A DNA stretch of 33,118 bases from an uncultured Dokdonia sp. (GTDB lineage: Bacteria; Bacteroidota; Bacteroidia; Flavobacteriales; Flavobacteriaceae). The translations under genes and the position numbers were made by a program. Under the pieces are notes generated by a model. That model worked only from the letters and a program-made list of their open reading frames with translations. It was not told the DNA's origin and searched no databases. This document shows positions 1 to 8,302 of this stretch, piece by piece. The stretch's first letter is position 1. The number at the start of each line of letters is the position of its first letter. The stretch is taken from contig NZ_CALEMI010000130.1 in assembly GCF_937910895.1 (NCBI RefSeq), forward strand, positions 1 through 33,118, read 5' to 3'.

Positions 1-669
1 ATTTGCTTTTCTATTGTATTGCATAAAAACCAAGTTCCAGATCTCAACGACTTGTGGATGATCCATGTTTACTAAACTTTTTCCATCTACAGCTGCCTTT
101 TCTTCATCAGTTCTAATATCTACATGAATTTCTGAACACGGTCCACAAGGACCTTGTTCACCCATTTCCCAGAAATTATCTTTTTTGTCACCCATTAAGA
201 TACGATCTTCAGGAACAATTTCCTTCCAAAAATCCAATGCTTCTTGATCAATTGGCAAATTATCTCTATCAGTGCTACCCTCAAAAATTGTAACGTAAAG
301 CATATTTTCAGAGATTCCATATACCTCAGTTAATAATTCCCAAGCCCATGTTATAGCCTCTTTTTTGAAATAATCTCCAAAGCTCCAATTTCCTAACATT
401 TCAAACATGGTATGGTGATAGGTGTCGTATCCAACCTCCTCTAAATCATTGTGTTTTCCAGAAACTCTAAGACATTTTTGCGTGTCAGATATTCTAGTAT
501 TCTTTGGTTTTTTATTTCCTAAAAAATATTCTTTGAATGGAGCCATTCCTGAATTAGTAAACATCAAGGTAGGATCATCTTTCAAAACCATAGGAGATGA
601 AGGAACAATTTGATGAGATTTTTCTTTAAAAAAATTTAAAAAATGAGAACGAATTTCTTTAGATTTCAT
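1..669 (-). CDS. alaS: Alanine--tRNA ligase, N-terminal part (runs off window start)
   Basis: Charges tRNA-Ala with alanine in the cytoplasm. Only the first 223 codons are present; the gene continues beyond base 1. The translation begins [20 protein letters not shown] and contains the class II synthetase N-terminal signatures: [16 protein letters not shown] (motif 1 region), [35 protein letters not shown] and, at the truncated end, NLVFMQYNR. All are strongly typical of bacterial AlaRS. The ATG at 669 gives the standard AlaRS N-terminus. The gene is divergent from the M23 peptidase, and a TAACTTTG -7 element lies about 58 bases upstream. Nothing unusual is visible in the part present. Confidence 0.97.
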   Translation of the reverse strand, partial: MKSKEIRSHFLNFFKEKSHQIVPSSPMVLKDDPTLMFTNSGMAPFKEYFLGNKKPKNTRISDTQKCLRVSGKHNDLEEVGYDTYHHTMFEMLGNWSFGDYFKKEAITWAWELLTEVYGISENMLYVTIFEGSTDRDNLPIDQEALDFWKEIVPEDRILMGDKKDNFWEMGEQGPCGPCSEIHVDIRTDEEKAAVDGKSLVNMDHPQVVEIWNLVFMQYNRKAN

Positions 670-726
670 AAATCAAAAGTTGATTTTCTATTACCGTTAA
701 TGTTAAAATTTATACTAGAAATGAGT

Positions 727-734
727 CAAAGTTA
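727..734 (-). promoter_or_regulatory. Putative -7 element of the alaS promoter
   Basis: Read on the minus strand this is TAACTTTG, a match to the Bacteroidota -7 consensus TAnnTTTG, about 58 bases before the alaS start. No clear TTG -33 element sits at the usual distance, so the call rests on the -7 alone. It directly abuts the proposed forward -33 element at 735. Confidence 0.45.
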
Positions 735-761
735 TTGTTAGTGAAACATTTTGTAAATTTG
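735..761 (+). promoter_or_regulatory. Putative promoter of the M23 peptidase-merR unit
   Basis: TTG at 735-737, a 16-base spacer and TAAATTTG at 754-761 match the flavobacterial TTG / TAnnTTTG promoter. Transcription would begin near 768, downstream of the most upstream in-frame start at 735. This supports the ATG at 831 as the real peptidase start. Confidence 0.5.
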
Positions 762-830
762 CTTTTGTTAATTTATAAATTACTTTCTCTTATTGTAGTT
801 TATAGTAACAAAAGTAGCATATTTAGATTT

Positions 831-1802
831 ATGGCAAAAGTAAAATATTATTACGACTCTGATACCCTAAGCTATCGTAGAATAGAAAAATCAAAAGGAA
901 ATATTTCTAAGATAATTATTCTAAGTTTCTTTGGGCTTGTTCTAATAATGCTCTCAGGTTTTGTTGTATTAAGTCAGTTTTTAAAAACTCCAAATCAATT
1001 AGCACAAGAGAGAGAGTTAGAAAATCTTAAATTTAACTACGAACTGTTAAATAAACGATTAGACGAAAGCTCTTCTATTTTATCTCAATTACAACAAAGA
1101 GATAACAATATTTACAGAGCTTACTTTGAGGCTAATCCTATTCCAGAAGAACAACGAAAAGCTGGCTTTGGTGGTGTAAATAGATATAGTTATTTAAATG
1201 GTTATGACAATTCTAAACTCATAAAAGAAGCCACAAAAAAAATAGATATTTTATCGAAACAAATGGTTGTTCAATCGAAGTCATTGGATGAAATTGTTGT
1301 GTTGGCAAAAAATAAAAAAGAAATGCTAGCTTCAATACCAGCAATTCAGCCAGTCGCAAATAAAAACTTGAAACGAATGGCTTCTGGTTATGGGTACAGA
1401 ATACACCCCATTTACAAAACTAGAAAGTTTCATTGGGGAATGGACTTTTCTGCTCCAAGAGGCACACCGGTATATGCTACAGGAAATGGGAAAGTAGAAA
1501 AAGTTAAAAGGTCTAGAAGAGGTTATGGAAACCAAGTTAAAATAAATCATGGATTTGGGTATAAAACATTTTATGCACATCTAGAAAAATATACTGTTCG
1601 TAAAAATCAAAAAGTAAAACGTGGAGATTTAATTGGTTATGTAGGAACCTCAGGGATTTCAACAGCTCCGCATCTTCACTATGAAGTGATAAAAGGAAAT
1701 AAAAAATTAAATCCTGTCTATTTTTATTTTAGTGATTTAACTGCAGAAGAATATGATAGAATGTTAGAATTGGCTTCACAAGAAAATCAATCATTAGACT
1801 AA
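831..1802 (+). CDS. M23-family (LytM-like) metallopeptidase, membrane anchored
   Basis: Predicted zinc endopeptidase acting on peptidoglycan or its regulators in the periplasm; 323 residues from the chosen start. The N-terminus MAKVKYYYDSDTLSYRRIEK is the form commonly seen in Flavobacteriaceae. A transmembrane helix spans about residues 25-50, followed by a likely coiled-coil region (about 55-115). The C-terminal LytM domain holds the metal and active-site motifs: HWGMD (His201, Asp205), YAHL (His250) and HLH (281-283). An upstream in-frame ATG at 735 exists but coincides with the putative promoter, so I reject it. The stop codon overlaps the merR start by one base, indicating an operon. Catalytically intact; whether it cuts peptidoglycan directly is unknown. 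Confidence 0.9.
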   Translation: MAKVKYYYDSDTLSYRRIEKSKGNISKIIILSFFGLVLIMLSGFVVLSQFLKTPNQLAQERELENLKFNYELLNKRLDESSSILSQLQQRDNNIYRAYFEANPIPEEQRKAGFGGVNRYSYLNGYDNSKLIKEATKKIDILSKQMVVQSKSLDEIVVLAKNKKEMLASIPAIQPVANKNLKRMASGYGYRIHPIYKTRKFHWGMDFSAPRGTPVYATGNGKVEKVKRSRRGYGNQVKINHGFGYKTFYAHLEKYTVRKNQKVKRGDLIGYVGTSGISTAPHLHYEVIKGNKKLNPVYFYFSDLTAEEYDRMLELASQENQSLD

Positions 1803-2131
1803 TGCATATAGATCTGCCCGAAAAAAGATATTATAAAATAGGTGAGGTGGCCAAAGCATTTAATGTAAATACTTCTTTAATACGTTTTTGGGAAAAAGAA
1901 TTTGAAATTATTAAGCCCAAAAAAAATGCAAAAGGAAATCGTTTATTTACTTCCAACGATGTCTCCAACTTTAAACTTATCTATAATCTTGTCAAAGAAA
2001 GGGGTTTTACTTTAGAAGGAGCTAAACAAAAATTAAAGAAAAATCCGCTTGGTACGATAAACAATCATGAAATCGTAAGTAGATTAGAATCTGTAAAAGC
2101 AGAACTAATTAAGATAAAAAACCACCTATAA
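1802..2131 (+). CDS. MerR-family transcriptional regulator, short
   Basis: Small regulator of 109 residues with a MerR-type winged helix-turn-helix at the N-terminus: YYKIGEVAKAFNVNTSLIRF (10-29), then WEKEFEIIKPKKNAKGNRLF and SNDV. The rest is a short helical region that may be the dimerisation helix. No effector-binding domain and no metal-binding cysteines are visible, so the signal is unknown. It starts on the stop codon of the M23 peptidase (one-base overlap). Its own stop codon lies inside a perfect 32-base palindrome, a possible binding site or terminator. In many flavobacteria, as I recall, this gene is followed by lemA; here six metabolic genes lie between. Confidence 0.88.
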   Translation: MHIDLPEKRYYKIGEVAKAFNVNTSLIRFWEKEFEIIKPKKNAKGNRLFTSNDVSNFKLIYNLVKERGFTLEGAKQKLKKNPLGTINNHEIVSRLESVKAELIKIKNHL

Positions 2132-2158
2132 AATACTATGCATGCATAGTATTTTATA
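2127..2158. repeat. Perfect 32-nt palindrome overlapping the merR stop codon
   Basis: The two 16-base halves are exact reverse complements, meeting at the central CATG; the core reads ACTATGCATGCATAGT. It covers the last bases of merR (stop 2129-2131). The right arm falls where the -33 element of the next operon should be, given TATCTTCG at 2170. It could be an operator for a dimeric regulator or a terminator hairpin of merR. The AT-rich 3' arm has no long T-run, and tight hairpin folding would need a small CATG loop. Both readings remain open. Confidence 0.8.
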
Positions 2159-2169
2159 ATTATTTGTCC

Positions 2170-2177
2170 TATCTTCG
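2170..2177 (+). promoter_or_regulatory. Putative -7 element of the acyl-CoA operon
   Basis: TATCTTCG is one mismatch from TAnnTTTG and lies 47 bases before the operon's first ATG. No good TTG -33 is seen; the expected position lies in or just after the right arm of the 2127-2158 palindrome. That arrangement would suit control by a protein bound there. Confidence 0.4.
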
Positions 2178-2223
2178 TAGCATTAGTTAAATAAAACATC
2201 AATTTTTAAAAACGTAAGATAAT

Positions 2224-4035
2224 ATGGCTGAAAAGTATATAGATGTAGATACATTAAAATATATTCTTTATGATATTCATAATTTAGAAGAGCTTCTTGC
2301 TAGAGATCGCTTTCAAGATCATGATAAAGAATCACTAGATATGTTTATAGATTCAGTTAAAGAGTTTGCTGATAGAGAATTATTTCCTTACGTAAAAGAA
2401 ATGGATGAAAATCCTGCTTATCATAAAGATGGGAAAGTGTTTGTGCATGATCAAGTAAAAACAATGATGTATAAGGGAGGAGAAATGGGCTTAATTTCAG
2501 CGCCATTTAATTATGAAGATGGAGGAATGCAAATTCCTTTCCTTTCACATACTGCTGCTACTTACATCTTAGATGCTGCAAATAATCATTTACCTGGTTA
2601 TGCAGGGTTAACTCAAGGAGCTGCAGAGCTTATTATTCATTTTGCAAATAAGGAACTAAACCAAACCTATGTGCCAAACATGCTTTCTGGACAATGGGGC
2701 GGTACAATGTGTTTAACAGAACCACAAGCTGGAAGTTCTTTGTCAGATATTGTTACAAAGGCAACACCTACCCAAGACGGATATTATAAAATTTCTGGGC
2801 AGAAAATTTTTATTTCAGGAGGAGATAACAATTTCACTGAAAATGTGGTTCATTTAGTACTCGCTAGAATTGAAGGAGCACCAAAAGGAACAAAAGGGAT
2901 TTCTTTATTTGTTGTCCCTAAGAATCGTCCTTCAAGTGATGGAGCATTAGAATTTAACGATGTGACTACTGTCGCAGACTTTCAGAAGATGGGACAACGA
3001 GGCTACTGCACTACTCATTTAGGTTTTGGAGATGCAGACGACTGTAAAGGATGGATTGTAGGTGAACCCAATGAAGGTTTAAAGTACATGTTTTTAATGA
3101 TGAATTCTGCAAGAATTGCAGTAGGAAGAGGAGCTTCTGCTATTGCTTGTGCGGCTTATCATGCTTCTTTACAATACGCAAATGAACGTCCTCAAGGTAG
3201 AAAGTTATCAAGTGACGGTAAGAAAAACCCAGCGGAGAAACAGGCCTTGATCATAGAACACCCAGACGTTAGAAGAATGCTATTGATGCAAAAATCTGTT
3301 GTGGAAGGGTCTATGAGTTTGGTTTTTTTAGCAGCTAAATACTACGATATCATAGAAACTGCTACTTCACCAGAGGAAAAAGAGAAATACAATCTTCTAT
3401 TGGAAATGATTATCCCAATTGTAAAAACATATCCTTCAGAAGCTGGATCTGCTTCTGTAAATAATGGATTACAGGTACTAGGAGGTTATGGTTTCTGTGC
3501 AGATTTTATTTTACAACAATATTACAGAGATATTAGAATATCTGCCTTGTATGAAGGAACAACAGGAATTCAATCTCAAGACTTATTGGGTAGAAAGGTA
3601 ACCATGAGTAACGGTAAAGCATTGCAATTACTTTCTGCTGAAATTATGACAACAATTAAAGCAGCCTCAGCAATAGATGAATTACAATCTTATGCCAATA
3701 CGCTAGGAGCAAAATTAAAACTTACAGAAAAAGTATTGGGTCATTTGATGCCTCATGCAATGAAAGGTGATTACGAACGATATCTTGCTGATGCTTCCAT
3801 TTTTATGGAATTTTTTAGTCTTATAATAATGAGTTGGACATGGTTAGATCTAGGAGTACATGCAACAAAAGCTGCTAAATCTAATGGAACCTATTCAAAA
3901 GACTTCTATGAAAGTAAAATTCATACGATGAAATACTTCTTTACATATGAGTTGCCAAAAACTACAGGATTATCTGAAATTTTATTGAATTCTGAATCCA
4001 TTACCATTAAGAAAGAAACAGAACCTGTAATGTAA
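2224..4035 (+). CDS. Acyl-CoA dehydrogenase, long DmdC-like type with extra C-terminal domain
   Basis: FAD-dependent alpha,beta-dehydrogenation of an acyl-CoA in the cytoplasm. At 603 residues it has the size of the class that includes 3-methylmercaptopropionyl-CoA dehydrogenase DmdC, with about 150 residues beyond the usual ACAD fold. Visible motifs: GGTMCLTEPQAGSSLSD (159-175, flavin and substrate region), GQKIFISGGDNN (192-203), LGGYGF (419-424) and the catalytic loop LYEGTTGIQ, whose Glu444 is the likely base. The N-terminal helix and the C-terminal extension fit this class. DmdC activity itself is not implied, because long-chain and other acyl-CoAs are also substrates in the class. It is the first gene of the operon; its stop overlaps the next start by one base. 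Confidence 0.92.
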   Translation: MAEKYIDVDTLKYILYDIHNLEELLARDRFQDHDKESLDMFIDSVKEFADRELFPYVKEMDENPAYHKDGKVFVHDQVKTMMYKGGEMGLISAPFNYEDGGMQIPFLSHTAATYILDAANNHLPGYAGLTQGAAELIIHFANKELNQTYVPNMLSGQWGGTMCLTEPQAGSSLSDIVTKATPTQDGYYKISGQKIFISGGDNNFTENVVHLVLARIEGAPKGTKGISLFVVPKNRPSSDGALEFNDVTTVADFQKMGQRGYCTTHLGFGDADDCKGWIVGEPNEGLKYMFLMMNSARIAVGRGASAIACAAYHASLQYANERPQGRKLSSDGKKNPAEKQALIIEHPDVRRMLLMQKSVVEGSMSLVFLAAKYYDIIETATSPEEKEKYNLLLEMIIPIVKTYPSEAGSASVNNGLQVLGGYGFCADFILQQYYRDIRISALYEGTTGIQSQDLLGRKVTMSNGKALQLLSAEIMTTIKAASAIDELQSYANTLGAKLKLTEKVLGHLMPHAMKGDYERYLADASIFMEFFSLIIMSWTWLDLGVHATKAAKSNGTYSKDFYESKIHTMKYFFTYELPKTTGLSEILLNSESITIKKETEPVM

Positions 4036-4808
4036 TGAATACACATCAACAATTTAATTTAGAAGGAAAGGTAGCCATCATAACAGGCTCTAGTAAAGGA
4101 ATAGGGAAAGCTATAGCAAAAGGATTGGCTGAAAAAGGGGCACAAGTAGTGATTAGCAGTAGAAGCCAAGACGCTTGTGATGAGGTGGTGAAAGAATTTA
4201 CTGAACTAGGATTAAAGGCCACTGGAATTGCTTGCCATATTGGTAAAGCAGCTCAAAGGAAGGCTTTGGTAGATCAAACAATTAATGATCTAGGTCGCAT
4301 AGATATTTTAGTAAACAATGCTGCTATTAATCCTGTTTTTGGACCTATAGAAGATGTAGACTCTGCAATTTTTGATAAGATTATGGATGTAAATGTAAAA
4401 GCTCCATGGGCATTGTCAAATTTAGTCTTACCCTTCATGCAAGAACACAAAAACGGGAGTATTATAAATATAGCCTCTGTAGAGGCTTTAACCCCTGGGT
4501 TGGGATTAGGATTGTACAGTACAAGTAAAGCTGCTATATTAATGCTAACAAAAAATCAAGCGAAAGAATGGGGGCAATACGGGATAAGGGCTAATGCCAT
4601 TTGTCCAGGATTAATTCAAACAAAATTTAGTGCTGCTTTATGGACTAATGAAAAGCTGTTGCATAAAGTACAAAAAACAATTCCAAGCGGTCGTATGGGG
4701 CAGCCAGAGGAAATGGTTGGTATTGCTGCTTTATTGGCCTCAAATGCAGGTGCATATATGACAGGAGGCGTATACACCGCAGATGGTGGATATATGATCG
4801 CTGGTTAA
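4035..4808 (+). CDS. Short-chain dehydrogenase/reductase (SDR)
   Basis: Classical 257-residue SDR, a cytoplasmic NAD(P)-dependent oxidoreductase. Motifs: TGSSKGIG at 17-24 (cofactor binding), NNAA at 94-97, and the catalytic Ser148, Tyr161 and Lys165 within YSTSK. The residues after beta-strand 2 are SSRS, with Arg43 and no acidic residue, which suggests NADP(H). The C-terminal [10 protein letters not shown] is typical. It starts on the stop codon of the first acyl-CoA dehydrogenase and is followed 14 bases later by the ACAD10/11-like gene, so it is co-transcribed. By analogy with LvaD it could interconvert a 4-keto and a 4-hydroxy acyl-CoA, or act on a 3-hydroxyacyl-CoA; the sequence does not decide. 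Confidence 0.93.
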   Translation: MNTHQQFNLEGKVAIITGSSKGIGKAIAKGLAEKGAQVVISSRSQDACDEVVKEFTELGLKATGIACHIGKAAQRKALVDQTINDLGRIDILVNNAAINPVFGPIEDVDSAIFDKIMDVNVKAPWALSNLVLPFMQEHKNGSIINIASVEALTPGLGLGLYSTSKAAILMLTKNQAKEWGQYGIRANAICPGLIQTKFSAALWTNEKLLHKVQKTIPSGRMGQPEEMVGIAALLASNAGAYMTGGVYTADGGYMIAG

Positions 4809-4822
4809 AATTAAATAAACAT

Positions 4823-6040
4823 ATGAACTTCGAATATTCTCAAAAATCAGTAGATCTTCAAAAAAAACTTAGTGATTTCATTGAAAAATACATTGTACCC
4901 GTAGAAGATGAATTTTACGCTTTCCAAAAAGATCCAGAAAATATCTGGACACGTTGGCCTAAAATAGAAGAATTAAAACAAAAAGCTAAGGCTGTAGGGT
5001 TATGGAATCTTTTTTTACCTAAAGATTATGGAAATTTAAGCCCGGGTCTAACAAACTTGGAATATGCTCCTTTAGCAGGAATTATGGGAAAACGTATTTG
5101 GATTTCAGAAATTTTTAATTGTTCTGCGCCTGATACTGGAAACATGGAAGTATTAGCCAAATACGGAAGTGATTCTCAAAAGAAAGAATGGTTAACTCCT
5201 TTGATGAATGGTGAAATTCGTTCGGCATTTTTAATGACTGAGCCAGAAGTAGCCTCTTCAGATGCTACAAATATTGAAACTTCTATCGTTTTAGATGGAG
5301 ATCATTATGTGATTAATGGAAGGAAGTGGTGGTCTAGTGGAGGTATGGACCCCCATTGTAAAGTAGCCATAGTGATGGGAAAAACAGATCCAACTGCACA
5401 TCGCCATCAACAACAGAGTATGGTATTGGTTCCTTTAGATACTCCTGGTCTAAACATTATTAGACCGTTATCTGTTTTGGGATTTTATGATTCACCAGAG
5501 GGTCATGCAGAAATTGAATTAAACAATGTTCGTGTTCCTAAAGAAAATTTAATTTTAGGTGAAGGGAGAGGATTTGAAATTGCTCAAGGACGTCTTGGGC
5601 CTGGAAGAATTCACCATTGTATGAGACTTGTAGGTATGGCTCAGTATGCACTAGAACTGATGTCTAAAAGAACCTTGGAGCGTGAAGCTTTTGGTAAGAA
5701 GTTTTATGATTTTAGTAGTATTCGTCAAGAAATTGCCATTTCAAAATGTGAAATTGAACAGGCCCGCTTACTTACCCTTTCAGCCGCTGATAAAATGGAT
5801 AAATTAGGCAATAAAGAAGCAAAAGACATCATCGCAATGATAAAAATTGTTGCTCCAGATATGGCTTTAAAAGTAATTGACAGAGCTATTCAAATTTTAG
5901 GAGGAAAAGGTGTTGGTCCCGACACACATTTGGCACATTATTTTGCAATTGCAAGGATGTTGCGTTTGGCAGATGGCCCAGATGAAGTACATATGTATCA
6001 GTTAGGGAAAAGTGTCATTCGATCTTACGGAAAATTATAA
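4823..6040 (+). CDS. Acyl-CoA dehydrogenase of ACAD10/ACAD11 (LvaC-like) type
   Basis: 405 residues with the full ACAD fold: [16 protein letters not shown] (135-150), GRKWWSSGG (167-175), [11 protein letters not shown] and ILGGKGVG. Near the C-terminus the loop that reads YEGTxQIQ in ordinary ACADs reads DGPDEVH (384-390), so the catalytic Glu position is Asp384. This loop is the form I associate with the ACAD10/11 branch. In that branch the enzyme works on 4-phospho-acyl-CoA made by a partner kinase, giving an enoyl-CoA in 4-hydroxyacid breakdown (LvaC in Pseudomonas putida). The kinase gene starts two bases after this stop, matching the fused kinase-ACAD layout of mammalian ACAD11. Substrate range is inferred. 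Confidence 0.9.
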   Translation: MNFEYSQKSVDLQKKLSDFIEKYIVPVEDEFYAFQKDPENIWTRWPKIEELKQKAKAVGLWNLFLPKDYGNLSPGLTNLEYAPLAGIMGKRIWISEIFNCSAPDTGNMEVLAKYGSDSQKKEWLTPLMNGEIRSAFLMTEPEVASSDATNIETSIVLDGDHYVINGRKWWSSGGMDPHCKVAIVMGKTDPTAHRHQQQSMVLVPLDTPGLNIIRPLSVLGFYDSPEGHAEIELNNVRVPKENLILGEGRGFEIAQGRLGPGRIHHCMRLVGMAQYALELMSKRTLEREAFGKKFYDFSSIRQEIAISKCEIEQARLLTLSAADKMDKLGNKEAKDIIAMIKIVAPDMALKVIDRAIQILGGKGVGPDTHLAHYFAIARMLRLADGPDEVHMYQLGKSVIRSYGKL

Positions 6041-6042
6041 CT

Positions 6043-7101
6043 ATGTCTAATCAAGAAGTTCGAAAAGGGGAGGAGTTACCAGAAAAAAATCTCAAAGAGT
6101 TTTTACACCAACATCATTTGATTAATTCGCTTCAAAGTGAATTATTTGTCAAGCAGTTTACACATGGCTATTCTAATTTAACCTATTTAATATCTTTAGA
6201 GGATAAGGAATATGTGCTACGTAAGCCTCCAGTTGGAGCTATTAAACGTGGCCATGACATGAGTAGAGAGTTTAAAGTACAAACTTCAGTAAAAAAAGAG
6301 TTTTCTAAAGTCCCAAAGATGTTTGCGTATTCAAATGATGAGGCTATCCTTGGAAGTGAATTCTACATCATGGAAAAAGTAGATGGAATTATTCTAAACT
6401 TTAAAGAAGCTAAACATAGAGCCATCCCAGTAAATGATTATAAAACCATTGCTAATACGTGGTTAGATACCTTTACAGAGCTACATACACTAGATTATAA
6501 TTCGGTTGGGTTGTCTGATTTAGGAAAGCCAGAAGGTTATGTAAATAGACAAGTAACCAATTGGGGAAAACAATACCTAAAAGCAGCAACACAAGATGTT
6601 CCTGCTGCTCTTGAAGTTATGCAATGGATGCAAGAACATCAACCAAAAACCTATCAACATTGTTTAATACATAATGACTACAAATATGACAATGTAGTAT
6701 TTAAAGATACTTCTTGGAAAGATATTACTGCTGTTTTAGATTGGGAAATGGCTACACTAGGTGACCCATTAATGGACTTAGGAACATCACTTGGGTATTG
6801 GACGTTGGCATCAGATCATGATTTTGTAAAGCAAGGAATTCCTTCTCCAACAATTTTTGAAGGGAACCCAATTAGAAGTGAAATAGTAGCTTCTTATTCA
6901 AATAAATCTGGAAGAGATATTCATAATATCGTATTTTATTATGCCTTTGGCTTGTTTAAAATAGCGGTGATAGCTCAGCAAATATATTACAGATATAGTA
7001 AGGGGTTAACCTCAGATCCTCGTTTTGCTCATCTAGATAAAGCTGCAGAATTATGCTGTAATTTAGCGTTAAAATCTATAAAAACGAATTCCATAGATTA
7101 G
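6043..7101 (+). CDS. APH-fold phosphotransferase, ACAD10/11 kinase-domain or LvaA-like
   Basis: 352-residue kinase of the aminoglycoside phosphotransferase fold. Motifs: GYSNLTYLI (42-50, nucleotide loop), YVLRKPP (57-63), the catalytic loop HNDYKYDN (210-217, base Asp212) and the metal-binding DWEMATLGDP (233-242). The pattern NDYKxDN plus DWE-TLGDP is characteristic of the kinase domain joined to ACAD10/11 and of LvaA, which phosphorylates the 4-hydroxyl of 4-hydroxyacyl-CoA, rather than of drug-resistance kinases. It lies between the ACAD10/11-like gene (2-base gap) and a small DUF1330-like gene (2-base gap). An antibiotic-modifying role is unlikely in this setting. The exact hydroxyacyl-CoA is unknown. 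Confidence 0.88.
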   Translation: MSNQEVRKGEELPEKNLKEFLHQHHLINSLQSELFVKQFTHGYSNLTYLISLEDKEYVLRKPPVGAIKRGHDMSREFKVQTSVKKEFSKVPKMFAYSNDEAILGSEFYIMEKVDGIILNFKEAKHRAIPVNDYKTIANTWLDTFTELHTLDYNSVGLSDLGKPEGYVNRQVTNWGKQYLKAATQDVPAALEVMQWMQEHQPKTYQHCLIHNDYKYDNVVFKDTSWKDITAVLDWEMATLGDPLMDLGTSLGYWTLASDHDFVKQGIPSPTIFEGNPIRSEIVASYSNKSGRDIHNIVFYYAFGLFKIAVIAQQIYYRYSKGLTSDPRFAHLDKAAELCCNLALKSIKTNSID

Positions 7102-7103
7102 TA

Positions 7104-7478
7104 ATGATTGAGCAAATAAATCAACAAAATAGTTTAAAAAAATTACAAGATTTTCCTGATGGACAACCTGTTTTTATGCTCAATTATTTGAATTATAAAG
7201 AAATAGTTACAGAAACAGGAAAAACGGGTAAAGAAACATATGCAGATTATTTAAGGGCAGCAGTTCCTTTTTTTAAAACTTTAGACGCGGAGATTATTTT
7301 TAAAGGATCACCGATTGCCACTATTATAGGGCCTTCAGAAGAGTCTCTTTGGGATGAGGTACTTATTGTGCGATATGCCAACAAAAATGAGTTTATGAAA
7401 TTAATGGCAATGAAAGATTATCCCAGAGATCTTAGGTCTTTAGCATTGTCTGATTCTCGATTAATTTTTTGCAAATAA
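7104..7478 (+). CDS. DUF1330-like small protein
   Basis: 124-residue cytoplasmic protein without signal peptide. The body resembles the DUF1330 (ferredoxin-like, dimeric alpha/beta barrel) family: FMLNYLNYK at the start of the domain, YADYLRAAVPFF, AEIIFKGSPIATIIGP, then VLIVRYANKNEFMKLM, DYPRDLR and a final DSRLIFCK. Biochemical function of this family is not established. The start is two bases after the kinase stop, so the two are probably translated together. In Pseudomonas putida the kinase LvaA needs a small partner, LvaB, encoded next to it; this gene holds the same position, but I cannot show homology from the sequence alone. Confidence 0.72.
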   Translation: MIEQINQQNSLKKLQDFPDGQPVFMLNYLNYKEIVTETGKTGKETYADYLRAAVPFFKTLDAEIIFKGSPIATIIGPSEESLWDEVLIVRYANKNEFMKLMAMKDYPRDLRSLALSDSRLIFCK

Positions 7479-7549
7479 TTTTTTAAATAAAATAAATACT
7501 CCTCTAGAGTGTTAAATTAATAGTCATCTAAACAAACAAATCAAGTTAT

Positions 7550-8302
7550 ATGGAAGTAAAAAATAAAATAGTAATAGTAACAGGAGCTGGTTCAGGAATT
7601 GGAAAAGCAGCGGCAATTCATTTTGCTAGTCATGGGGCAAAAGTAGTTGTTTCTGATATTAATTTTAATAGTGCAAAAAAAGTAGCAGATCAAATTGTAA
7701 CAAATGGAGGCGAATCGCTACCTATTAAAACAGATGTTACTAAGTTTAAAGAGGTAGAAGATTTAGTAAACCAAACCTTAAGTAGCTTTGAAAAATTAGA
7801 TGTTATAGTAAACAATGCAGGAATTGGTCCTAATTTACTTCCAACACATAAAGCTAGATTAGAAGATTGGGATAGGGTAATTTCTGTGAATCAAACTGGA
7901 GTTTTTTATTGTATGAAAGTAGCTTTGCAACAATTTTTAAAACAAGGACATGGTAATATTGTTAATATTGCCTCTTTGGCTGGTTTGAAAGCTTCTCCAA
8001 ATAATATCAGCTATAGTGCTAGTAAATTTGCTGTGGTAGGTATGACTAAATCTGCGGCTATGGAATATGCGACAAAAAACATTAGAATTAATGCTGTTTG
8101 TCCAGGATATACAGAGTCTGCTTTATTAGATCAGTTAATTAACGCAAAACCTGAAATGGATGCCATTCTAAAGAGTGTTATTCCTATGAAGCGTTACGGA
8201 AAAGCTAGTGAAATTGCAGATGCAATAGTTTGGTTAGCTTCCGATCAAACAAAATTTATAACGGGTCAAACCATTACGTTAGACGGAGGAACATCCTTAT
8301 AG
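7550..8302 (+). CDS. Short-chain dehydrogenase/reductase (SDR), NAD-type
   Basis: 250-residue classical SDR. TGAGSGIG at 11-18, NNAG at 88-91 and the catalytic Ser142, Tyr155 and Lys159 (YSASK) are all present. Asp36 after beta-strand 2 (VVVSDINF) suggests NAD(H) preference, in contrast to the first SDR of the operon. The C-terminus GQTITLDGGTSL is standard. It lies 71 bases after the DUF1330-like gene, a wider gap than elsewhere in the operon. I see no convincing promoter or terminator in that gap, so I include it as the last operon gene. A 3-hydroxyacyl-CoA or secondary-alcohol dehydrogenase role is plausible; no more specific call is justified. Confidence 0.92.
   Translation: MEVKNKIVIVTGAGSGIGKAAAIHFASHGAKVVVSDINFNSAKKVADQIVTNGGESLPIKTDVTKFKEVEDLVNQTLSSFEKLDVIVNNAGIGPNLLPTHKARLEDWDRVISVNQTGVFYCMKVALQQFLKQGHGNIVNIASLAGLKASPNNISYSASKFAVVGMTKSAAMEYATKNIRINAVCPGYTESALLDQLINAKPEMDAILKSVIPMKRYGKASEIADAIVWLASDQTKFITGQTITLDGGTSL

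Noticed and set aside
422-613. 63-codon plus-strand open frame
   Set aside because: Lies antisense inside the clearly coding alaS frame; no recognisable protein.
735-830. Longer N-terminus for the M23 peptidase
   Set aside because: The segment coincides with a TTG-N16-TAAATTTG promoter, and the protein from 831 has the standard family N-terminus.
2224-4035. Specific DMSP demethylation gene dmdC
   Set aside because: Length and layout resemble DmdC, but no dmdA, dmdB or dmdD lies nearby, and the class includes other substrates.
6043-7101. Aminoglycoside resistance kinase
   Set aside because: The APH fold is shared, but motifs and the adjacent ACAD10/11-type gene fit a hydroxyacyl-CoA kinase; there is no resistance or mobile context.
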